Positions 1 to 5,218 of a DNA stretch of 9,370 nt are shown in pieces. The first letter of the stretch is position 1, and each line of letters starts with the position of its first letter. Made by a program: the position numbers and the translations under genes. The stretch is from Thermoproteota archaeon. Its GTDB lineage: Archaea; Thermoproteota; Thermoprotei; Thermoproteales; Thermocladiaceae. The stretch lies in the NCBI GenBank assembly GCA_013153895.1, contig JAADDN010000121.1, positions 1 through 9,370 on the forward strand, in the 5' to 3' direction. Below the pieces are notes generated by a model. The model saw only the letters and a program-made list of their open reading frames with translations. It was not told the origin of the DNA and ran no database searches.

Positions 1-583
1 TCTTCTTAGAAAGAACTATTATAGACCTGTGTGGAAGAGAGATGTAGAGTTTGAAAATTCTTTAAAAAGTTCTACAGGAGAGACAGCATTACAGTTTAAT
101 CAGAGGATTGGAGCATTAATATACGAGATATGTAAGAATCCTGAGGTCTTAGAAGAGCTTCTCTCAATATTCTATAAGAGACTTATAACAGAGCTTAAAA
201 TATCATTAGAGATCTACGGAGCTGATGATAAAACTATAGAGAAGGTAGAAAAACTATGTAAATGTATAGAGGAGGGTAATACTACTACAGTGATAATAGG
301 ATTCGCATATTTTGAACCTGACATAGATATATACATAGTATCTAGAGAAGACGGTGCACCAATAGAGCTTAAAAATGTTTCTCCATTAACAAGCTCGGTT
401 AAGGATGCATGGGAAAGATCACCAAAAATATTCATCTATATTGATACAAGCGAGATACCTAACGATAGTAGAATAATGAGAATATTACAGACATGTACGA
501 TAAAAGCATTAGACGCAGCAATAAAAGATCTAGTAAACATTCACTCTAACGTTTCACCATGTATACACCAAAACCTTCAATAA
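1..583 (+). CDS. Hypothetical protein, 5' end cut by the window
   Basis: I do not recognise this protein. The reading frame is open from the left edge (codons from position 2 read LLRKNYYRP) into a GTG at 29 and on to TAA at 581-583. The GTG would give 184 residues, but the upstream codons look like ordinary coding sequence and no TATA-like element lies at a sensible distance, so I treat the gene as partial. The visible part is mixed alpha/beta and soluble, with no signal peptide or membrane segment. It has an N-terminal helical half (residues 15-80 counted from the GTG) rich in Leu/Glu/Lys, a central strand pair around IIGFAYFEPDIDIYIV (about 89-104), and a strand-helix end around KIFIYIDTSEI. 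Cysteines are scattered and form no CxxC motif. Its last 38 bases overlap the 3' end of the facing methyltransferase gene. Function unknown; confident only that it is coding. Confidence 0.7.
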   Translation, partial: LLRKNYYRPVWKRDVEFENSLKSSTGETALQFNQRIGALIYEICKNPEVLEELLSIFYKRLITELKISLEIYGADDKTIEKVEKLCKCIEEGNTTTVIIGFAYFEPDIDIYIVSREDGAPIELKNVSPLTSSVKDAWERSPKIFIYIDTSEIPNDSRIMRILQTCTIKALDAAIKDLVNIHSNVSPCIHQNLQ

Positions 584-1427
584 TCTTCAATACATCAAAA
601 CCAACATCTCTTAACCTCTTTGTAACACCTTTCATAATATCTAGACCTCTATATTTTGAACCTGTAGCACCAGTATAATGGAACAATATACCACCCTTCT
701 TAAGTACTCTATAAAATTCTTTATAAAGATCTTTGCTATATAGATCTCCTGTATCAGACATCAACCGTGGAGGATCATGAAGAACGTAATCAAATGAAGA
801 ATCTCTCAATTCGCATATAACATCAAGTATAGAATCATTAACAAGATCTATAGAAGTTCTTGAGAATATTCTTCTACTAATAGGATTTATCATTGCGAGA
901 TATATAACATTCTCATCAACTTCTACAGAAAGTACGTATCTTGCACCTCTCTCCAAGCACATATATGCTGTGTATCCAAGACATGCACATGTATCTAGAA
1001 CTCTTATACCTCTCTTAACGTAGAGCACCTTCATTTTCGAGTATTCTAGAGGATCTTTAAGCAATGTATGCATAACTATGCCATTTATCATTAATGTTGG
1101 TACCCATTCCTCATGGACTTGACACAGCTTGTAGAATCCTCCGTCAGATATCGTGGTCTTTTTCAATTCCCCATTTTCTACACAGATCAGTGATTTACAG
1201 GTCTCATCACGCTCTCTATCAATATATTTCTCAAGAAACTTTAGAGCTTGCTCAGCATTTAGAGTCTCTGATCCTATCTTTAACTCATCTCTATACACCT
1301 CTATCGTAAATCCATATATGTTGGTATATTTTAGATCGTTATTCCTCATAATAGCATTGATTATTCTATTAGCATCCCAGTACGTAATTACTGGAACTTC
1401 CTTAATCATGAACTTCAAAACTTTCAT
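546..1427 (-). CDS. Predicted class I SAM-dependent methyltransferase (COG2521-like)
   Basis: Predicted archaeal methyltransferase of unknown substrate. Numbering below is from the longer form starting with GTG at 1460. The Rossmann motif I is VLDTCACLGYTA (154-165), followed by the acidic SAM-ribose position in SVEVDEN (E180) and a HDPPR motif at 228-232 in the place of the family's HDPPR. Next come LYKEFYRVLKKGG (245-257) and FHYTGATGSKYRG (260-272). This order and wording match what I know of COG2521. The N-terminal ~145 residues are family-specific rather than Rossmann. I prefer the ATG at 1427 (293 residues): AGTGAG sits just upstream with a short spacer, and the GTG at 1460 would collide with the TATA-like box at 1463-1469. 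An ATG at 1409 is also possible. Motif I has Cys where I expect the second Gly. The DPPR motif (not NPPY) argues against a typical N6-adenine or PrmC-type enzyme. The 3' end overlaps the facing gene. Confidence 0.8.
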   Translation of the reverse strand: MKVLKFMIKEVPVITYWDANRIINAIMRNNDLKYTNIYGFTIEVYRDELKIGSETLNAEQALKFLEKYIDRERDETCKSLICVENGELKKTTISDGGFYKLCQVHEEWVPTLMINGIVMHTLLKDPLEYSKMKVLYVKRGIRVLDTCACLGYTAYMCLERGARYVLSVEVDENVIYLAMINPISRRIFSRTSIDLVNDSILDVICELRDSSFDYVLHDPPRLMSDTGDLYSKDLYKEFYRVLKKGGILFHYTGATGSKYRGLDIMKGVTKRLRDVGFDVLKIIEGFGVYMVKR

Positions 1428-1462
1428 AGATCTCACTATATAACGGATAGTAAACAACACCT

Positions 1463-1469
1463 CTTAATA
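1463..1469 (+). promoter_or_regulatory. TATA-like box for the 1493 gene, possibly shared by the divergent methyltransferase
   Basis: The sequence CTTAATA is centred about 26-27 bases upstream of the GTG at 1493, the spacing expected for a leaderless archaeal transcript. Read on the other strand it is TATTAAG, about 40 bases upstream of the methyltransferase ATG at 1427, which would give a leader of about 13 bases. Only about 65 bases separate the two likely starts, so one box may serve both directions. Assigned by position and sequence only. Confidence 0.4.
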
Positions 1470-1492
1470 CCACATGCTTCACATATCTACTT

Positions 1493-1708
1493 GTGAGAAG
1501 CCTCACAGTAAGACTCAACCTAGTTAGAGAGTTAGCAAAAAGAGATATCTCAGTGGAGGAGCTGGAGAACATTCTTCGTAGAAATGCGTCAACGGAGAAT
1601 ATAGAGAAGTTGAAAATTATGATAGCTGACTTAATACAGGTAGAGAATCAGAAGGTCAGGTTAAGTGGAGAAGGAAAGCTTCTTCTCAGATTAATCTCAG
1701 AAGAGTAA
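1493..1708 (+). CDS. Small hypothetical protein (71 aa)
   Basis: Unrecognised small cytosolic protein. It starts at GTG 1493; the frame has a stop at 1451-1453 and no better start between. A TATA-like CTTAATA at -24 to -30 supports a leaderless transcript beginning at or near this GTG. The protein is predicted largely helical and highly charged. A first helix (about 1-16, RLNLVRELAKRD) leads into a segment ISVEELENILRRNAS (19-33), a long helix 34-53, then SGEGKLLLRLISEE at the end. There are no cysteines, no zinc site and no membrane segment. The size and the ISVEELENILRR pattern would fit a small regulator or partner protein, but no known DNA-binding motif is clear. The last 23 bases overlap the 3' end of the permease gene on the other strand. 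Coding status is supported by codon use like its neighbours and by the promoter spacing. Confidence 0.6.
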   Translation: MRSLTVRLNLVRELAKRDISVEELENILRRNASTENIEKLKIMIADLIQVENQKVRLSGEGKLLLRLISEE

Positions 1709-2813
1709 AGATAGCACCTACAAGTATCGAGAAGACAAATATAGGTAGTGCATACCTATGATAGGAGTTTATACTTGCTCTTGAAAGTCTTACAGCAATA
1801 AAGTTTGCTAGAGAACCAATTATTGTTCCCAGCCCTCCAATATTGACACCATATATGAGAGCTCTCAATATTGATGAAGAATGTACATAATGTATGAATA
1901 ATATTGTTGCAGGTACGTTGCTAATTACTTGAGATATAGCTATACTCATTAGGTAAGTCAGAAGAGGACTATTAAGAGCTGTTGCAAAGAAGCCACATTT
2001 CGACATTATTTCAGATAGCTTACCGAAGTCTGCGAACATTAATATAAACACTAGAATTAGCGTATAATCAAGACGTTTAAATACTCTCCAATTCATTATT
2101 GCTGTCAAGATCACAGTTACTACTAATGCTATCAATATCTTATTAACCTCTATCAATACTATATCTACTATCAGAAGCAACACACACGTTACTAATAATC
2201 TCCTATTAATCTTCACATTCTGCTTATACAATTTTATTTGAAGATTTGATAAATTTTTTGTATAAAGTGATAATATTGCTAATAATCCTAGAAGTAATGT
2301 TGCTACTAATGGTGTAGTTATTTCACAGAATTTTAATATTGTTATTCTACTTGATCTCCATATTATTATGTTCTGAGGGTTTCCAAATGGTGTTAATGTT
2401 GATCCTATATTTGCAGCTGCTGCTACTCCTGTAACTATTATAGATCTATCAATCTCTAATATATCTGCAATATATAGTGAGAGAGGTGTGAACATTATTA
2501 CCGCACAATCATTCATTATGAGCATTGATGCTAGAGATATAACTATTATGAGAAGGATGAGCACCTTCCTAGGGTTTTTAGAGAATTTTCTTACTATGTA
2601 TGTAGCAACATTTTGAAATGCTCCTGATTCTTCAAATGATCTTGAGAGTATTATGAATATGAATATTATTATTATCGTGTTTAGATCTATGAGCTTTGGA
2701 AGCTCTATTATGAACTCTTCCCTATATATTGTGAGGAGGGATATGAAGAGTAATAGTAGTGATATTAGTAGTGATTCCTTTCTGACGTATTCTTTCAATT
2801 TGTTTGTTATCAT
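1686..2813 (-). CDS. ArsB/NhaD-like permease (ion transporter superfamily, CitMHS-type)
   Basis: Polytopic membrane protein of 375 residues, with about ten hydrophobic segments between residue 13 and the C-terminus (for example 14-30, 43-57, 83-100, 123-137, 160-184, 206-222, 226-240, 249-262, 285-309, 318-340, 354-373). Two family signatures stand out. NDCAVIMFTP (101-110) is followed by GVAAAANIGSTLTPFGNPQN (129-148), the first re-entrant Asn/Thr/Pro motif. SNVPATIL (298-305) is followed by GVNIGGLGTIIGSLAN (322-337), the matching motif of the second repeat. This is the inverted-repeat architecture of the IT superfamily (ArsB, NhaD, CitM/DASS). The substrate cannot be told from sequence: arsenite, Na+/H+ exchange or a carboxylate are all possible, and no arsR or arsA lies nearby. 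It is slightly shorter than typical ArsB (about 420). The start is the ATG at 2811-2813, preceded by a TATA-like box at 2846-2853. The gene stands alone in its direction, and its 3' end overlaps the 71-residue gene. Confidence 0.85.
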   Translation of the reverse strand: MITNKLKEYVRKESLLISLLLLFISLLTIYREEFIIELPKLIDLNTIIIIFIFIILSRSFEESGAFQNVATYIVRKFSKNPRKVLILLIIVISLASMLIMNDCAVIMFTPLSLYIADILEIDRSIIVTGVAAAANIGSTLTPFGNPQNIIIWRSSRITILKFCEITTPLVATLLLGLLAILSLYTKNLSNLQIKLYKQNVKINRRLLVTCVLLLIVDIVLIEVNKILIALVVTVILTAIMNWRVFKRLDYTLILVFILMFADFGKLSEIMSKCGFFATALNSPLLTYLMSIAISQVISNVPATILFIHYVHSSSILRALIYGVNIGGLGTIIGSLANFIAVRLSRASINSYHRYALPIFVFSILVGAIFTLLRLI

Positions 2814-2845
2814 CTTCCGATTTGTAGTAGTTAGGTTAAGTATGG

Positions 2846-2853
2846 TTTATTAA
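2846..2853 (-). promoter_or_regulatory. TATA-like box of the permease gene
   Basis: On the minus strand this reads TTAATAAA, 33-40 bases upstream of the permease ATG. A transcript starting about 26 bases downstream of its centre would have a leader of about ten bases. No clear Shine-Dalgarno sequence is seen. Assigned by sequence and spacing only. Confidence 0.4.
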
Positions 2854-2894
2854 GCTAGTCTCAGATTCCTGAACAGGAGAATGTTAAGGCAATG

Positions 2895-2900
2895 TTTAAA
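2895..2900 (+). promoter_or_regulatory. TATA-like box of the S10 gene
   Basis: TTTAAA lies 26-31 bases upstream of the S10 ATG at 2926, a good fit for a leaderless or near-leaderless archaeal promoter. It implies that S10 is transcribed on its own here, since the nearest upstream gene points the other way. Confidence 0.45.
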
Positions 2901-2925
2901 GAGGGTCTCAAGCTCATGATTATGA

Positions 2926-3234
2926 ATGCCTAGAAAGGCTAGAATCAGAATTTGGGGAACTGATCATAAGAAGGTTGAGGAGCTTGCTCGAGAGATAGTT
3001 GATATAGCTAAGAAGTGTGGAGTTAATGTTTCAGGACCAATACCACTTCCAACACGTAGACTCATAGTTACTGTGAGAAGAGCACCTAGTGGACAGGGCT
3101 ATCACACATTTGATCACTGGGAGCTTAGGATACATAAGAGACTCATAGACATGGACGCTGATGAGAGAGCATTAAAACAGCTGATGAGGATAAGAGTGCC
3201 TGAAGATGTTAAGATAGAGATAGAGCTCATCTAG
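2926..3234 (+). CDS. rps10: 30S ribosomal protein S10 (uS10), archaeal type
   Basis: Small-subunit ribosomal protein of the 30S head near the A/P-site side. It has 102 residues, the usual archaeal length. The N-terminal strand MPRKARIRIWGTDHKKVEEL (1-20), the central loop GPIPLPTRRLIVTVRRAPSG (37-56) with the hallmark PLPT, and HTFDHWELRIHKRLIDM (60-76) are characteristic of archaeal/eukaryotic uS10. The end DVKIEIELI is the usual C-terminal strand. ATG at 2926 is the only sensible start and sits 26-31 bases after a TTTAAA box. In many crenarchaea this gene directly follows the elongation factor 1-alpha gene; here the upstream neighbour is a divergent permease, so it is uncoupled. Its stop overlaps the end of the DHH gene on the other strand by 8 bases. 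The identification is secure. Confidence 0.97.
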   Translation: MPRKARIRIWGTDHKKVEELAREIVDIAKKCGVNVSGPIPLPTRRLIVTVRRAPSGQGYHTFDHWELRIHKRLIDMDADERALKQLMRIRVPEDVKIEIELI

Positions 3235-4243
3235 GCCTAACCTTCCTCAATCTCTGATTAAGCATCTCAGATATAGTACGTACAACATCCCTCATAAGTC
3301 TTCTCAGTCTCAAATCTTGACTCTTAGGTATGGCTGCAGCACCTGCCCTATCGTGACCTCCTCCCTGACCCATGTATTTTGAAGCTACTCTCTGACATAG
3401 CTCAGCCATAGATACTAGGTCTATCCTAGATCTAGCTATTATTCTAAACTCTTTCTCATGCTCGGAAACTACTATTGCAATATCACAACCAGCTTCAAGT
3501 AGCAACCTTGCTAATGATGCCTCGTGAGCACTAACGTGACTTATACATAATATATTGTTGTTAAATCTATATGCTTCTGTACGTAGCATGCCTTTTATTC
3601 TTGCCATCTTCTCATCAAACGGCATCTCTCTTTGAAAGATAGAGCTTACAACTTTCTCATAAATGTTTTCAATATTTTTAACGATTTTTGAAAGTATTTG
3701 AAATGTTGTTGAACTAGCTTTAGAAAGTCTTCTACTATCTACAAGTATGGCTGCTAGAGATATAATTGAAAGTTCTGTATCTAGGTCATCCAGTAGCTCA
3801 GGAATCTCTCTTAAAATTATCTCACAAGTTGATGTAGCATTTTTATCAGCTATGATATGTATATTCCTTATTTGTAAACTATTGCTCATCCTTACTGAGT
3901 GATGATCGATCCATATTAATGAATCAACGCTCCTTATCACGTTAATGAAGTCCTCTATCTGTGATAGTGAGCTAGTGTCAACTATTACGCAAGATAGTGG
4001 TTTAACGTTAAGTTTTTCTGGGGATTCTATTACAGTTTTTAGAGGAATATTAAATTTTTCTAATAGATCACGTACAGGTTTTGATACTCCTTCAGGAGAT
4101 GCTAATATTATACTACGCTTACCTAGAGTTCTTAATGCCTTATCAATTAAGAGTATAGAAGCATATCCATCAAAGTCGGTGTTCCTATGTGCTATCACTA
4201 GTACAGGTTCGGGAATATTCTTCAATAACTCTCTCAAGCTCAT
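3227..4243 (-). CDS. DHH/DHHA1-family phosphoesterase
   Basis: Predicted metal-dependent phosphoesterase, of the group containing RecJ, NrnA-type nanoRNase/pAp phosphatase and related archaeal enzymes; 338 residues, cytosolic. The DHH domain shows motif I AHRNTDFDGYAS (H19, D23, D25), motif II IVDTSS (D89), the signature WIDHHS (D113-H114-H115) and motif IV ILVDSRRL (D169), so the Mn2+ ligands are all present. The C-terminal DHHA1 substrate-binding domain carries GQGGGHDRAGAA (292-303), the GGGH motif. Length and two-domain layout suit a small-oligonucleotide or 3',5'-pAp phosphatase better than full RecJ, but the substrate is inferred. It is the last gene of the serA-pcc1-prefoldin-DUF3194 operon and overlaps the DUF3194 gene by 59 bases. 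ATG at 4243 is supported by GAAGGTAA six bases upstream; the alternative GTG at 4198 would shorten the first beta strand. Confidence 0.92.
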   Translation of the reverse strand: MSLRELLKNIPEPVLVIAHRNTDFDGYASILLIDKALRTLGKRSIILASPEGVSKPVRDLLEKFNIPLKTVIESPEKLNVKPLSCVIVDTSSLSQIEDFINVIRSVDSLIWIDHHSVRMSNSLQIRNIHIIADKNATSTCEIILREIPELLDDLDTELSIISLAAILVDSRRLSKASSTTFQILSKIVKNIENIYEKVVSSIFQREMPFDEKMARIKGMLRTEAYRFNNNILCISHVSAHEASLARLLLEAGCDIAIVVSEHEKEFRIIARSRIDLVSMAELCQRVASKYMGQGGGHDRAGAAAIPKSQDLRLRRLMRDVVRTISEMLNQRLRKVRPR

Positions 4244-4541
4244 CTATGCTTACCTTCATGTTCTTTTCCAGTATATAACTCATAACCTTGTCAAGTATTG
4301 AGAATCCGTAGTTTACAGCATCTTCAACAACCTTGTTTAAATGTTCATCAGATACTAGGAGGTCTGTATCTACGTTTACCTCAATATCGAAAAGTAACTT
4401 CTCATAGTCTAGTATTCTTACCTGTACCTCAAGTGATCGTATTCTCCTACCTTTTAACCTATTAATGACATAGTCTGTGATCTTTTGAGCTAATAATGTT
4501 GATAAATGTTGAAGAAGTTCTCTCTCAGCCTCCTCCACCAC
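4185..4541 (-). CDS. DUF3194 family protein
   Basis: Small conserved archaeal protein of unknown biochemical role, typically encoded beside prefoldin beta. With the GTG at 4541 it has 118 residues. A helix VEEAERELLQHLSTLLAQKITDY leads into RIRSLEVQVRILDYEKLLFDIEVNVDTDLL (two strands, about residues 34-63), then DEHLNKVVEDAVNYGFSILDKVMSYIL (helix). This is the helix-strand-strand-helix pattern of DUF3194. I chose this GTG because GGCGGTGG lies 8 bases upstream, inside the Gly codons at the end of the prefoldin gene, and the overlap with prefoldin is then only 17 bases. The frame stays open to a GTG at 4583, which would add 14 residues lying wholly inside the prefoldin gene. The last ~20 residues (SIDELERVIEEYSRTCTSDST) extend beyond the core I remember and overlap the DHH gene. 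Function unknown; probable co-translation with prefoldin and DHH. Confidence 0.82.
   Translation of the reverse strand: MVEEAERELLQHLSTLLAQKITDYVINRLKGRRIRSLEVQVRILDYEKLLFDIEVNVDTDLLVSDEHLNKVVEDAVNYGFSILDKVMSYILEKNMKVSIDELERVIEEYSRTCTSDST
4250..4257 (-). promoter_or_regulatory. Shine-Dalgarno sequence deciding the DHH start
   Basis: Read on the minus strand, GAAGGTAA matches the archaeal GGAGGTGA consensus at six of eight positions and lies six bases before the ATG at 4243. It supports the start that overlaps the upstream DUF3194 gene by 59 bases. Confidence 0.5.
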
Positions 4542-4908
4542 TTGGCGCTCCACCGCCCATTCCTGCTTGTCTAAGTGCCTCACTTATCTTTAACCTAAGC
4601 TCCTCTATCTGTTTTCTAAGCATCGACTCCTGTTTTGATAAGCTTGTCAGATTCAGCTTTAGAAGCTCTTCACGTTCCTTCAGTTCGTTTAGAGCCTGCT
4701 CCTTAGATACTGATATGAGGAAGGTGCCAACTATCTTAAATATTTTTGAGTCAGGAGGAACCTTCTCTATCTCACTTATAGTTCTCTCAATCTCTTTCAA
4801 CTCATTCTCAACCTGCTGTTTCAGGACTAGCACGTTCTGTAACTGTGCTTGAAGTGCTTGGAGTCTCTCTATTTCTGCTTGAAGTGATGGAGGTATCTGA
4901 CTACTCAT
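4525..4908 (-). CDS. pfdB: Prefoldin subunit beta
   Basis: Beta subunit of the archaeal hexameric chaperone prefoldin (alpha2-beta4), which holds unfolded proteins and passes them to the thermosome in the cytosol. It has 127 residues. An N-terminal coiled coil (about 7-48, LQAEIERLQALQAQLQNVLV and on) is followed by the beta-hairpin PDSKIFKIVGTFLISVSKEQAL (52-73; family wording is typically xxYkxvGxlLv) and a second coiled coil (74-116). The C-terminus ends GMGGGAPSGGGG, a Gly-rich tail seen in some archaeal members. ATG at 4908 is the natural start and fits the family N-terminus. There is no clear Shine-Dalgarno sequence; an AT-rich TATA-like stretch 26-38 bases upstream may provide an extra internal promoter. 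It follows pcc1 after 28 bases and precedes DUF3194 with a 17-base overlap. Confidence 0.95.
   Translation of the reverse strand: MSSQIPPSLQAEIERLQALQAQLQNVLVLKQQVENELKEIERTISEIEKVPPDSKIFKIVGTFLISVSKEQALNELKEREELLKLNLTSLSKQESMLRKQIEELRLKISEALRQAGMGGGAPSGGGG
4542..4557 (-). promoter_or_regulatory. Shine-Dalgarno sequence within the prefoldin Gly tail, deciding the DUF3194 start
   Basis: On the minus strand GGCGGTGG (4557-4550) matches GGAGGTGA at six of eight positions, followed by an eight-base spacer to the GTG at 4541. These bases are also the codons for the Gly-rich prefoldin tail, so one stretch appears to encode protein and recruit the ribosome for the next gene. Confidence 0.45.
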
Positions 4909-4932
4909 AGTACTGACTACATGTCAAGTCAG

Positions 4933-4946
4933 CTATTTATTTATTT
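4933..4946 (-). promoter_or_regulatory. Possible internal promoter before prefoldin beta
   Basis: The minus strand reads AAATAAATAAATAG, 25-38 bases upstream of the prefoldin ATG and overlapping the last codons and stop of pcc1. With the lack of a Shine-Dalgarno sequence, this would fit a leaderless secondary transcript starting at prefoldin. The sequence is simple and AT-rich, so the call is weak. Confidence 0.3.
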
Positions 4947-5218
4947 ACTCTCAAGTCCTCTGCTATGACCATATACGACAAGTATAGACATTTAAGTAAT
5001 CCATTGAGTACGCTTCTAAGACTTGTTAAATCTTTTGCATCACCCTCCAATATTAGTGAACTATCTTCAATAATTATCTTTGATCTACCTCTATGAAATC
5101 TAAGTTCCTTCTCTAAAGGCTTTAAGGATCTGTAAAGCATGTCTACAATATCTTTATCAGATTCTAGACTTATCTTCACGTTACAGAGCCAGGAGTCAGC
5201 TATCGTTCCCTTCTTCAC
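4937..5218 (-). CDS. pcc1: KEOPS complex subunit Pcc1
   Basis: Small dimerising subunit of the KEOPS/EKC complex, which makes the universal N6-threonylcarbamoyladenosine at position 37 of ANN-decoding tRNAs together with Kae1, Bud32 and Cgi121. It has 93 residues. The strand-helix-strand-strand-helix layout is visible: NVKISLESDKDIVDMLYRSLKPLE (13-36), then RGRSKIIIEDSSLILEGDAKDLTSLRSVLNGLLKCLYLS (43-81), with the typical pattern of a strand, a LxLxGxDxxxLRxxxNxxL-like stretch and a final helix. The start is a GTG directly abutting the TAG stop of serA, implying translational coupling. Length is normal (about 80-95). The position immediately before prefoldin beta and DUF3194 is the usual archaeal context and supports the assignment. 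Confidence 0.88.
   Translation of the reverse strand: MKKGTIADSWLCNVKISLESDKDIVDMLYRSLKPLEKELRFHRGRSKIIIEDSSLILEGDAKDLTSLRSVLNGLLKCLYLSYMVIAEDLRVNK

Noticed and set aside
1153..1443. 96-aa plus-strand frame opposite the methyltransferase
   Set aside because: Lies opposite the recognisable methyltransferase, with no promoter and no family; treated as a shadow.
3159..3203. TGATGA, CTGATGA and CTGA motifs spaced like a box C/D guide RNA
   Set aside because: They lie inside the S10 coding sequence and encode conserved residues (DADERALKQLMRIR). The D' and C' motifs overlap instead of being separated, and the first C box lacks the purine.
4496..4852. 118-aa plus-strand frame opposite prefoldin and DUF3194
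   Set aside because: Ser/Phe-rich antisense shadow of two well-identified genes, with no promoter of its own.
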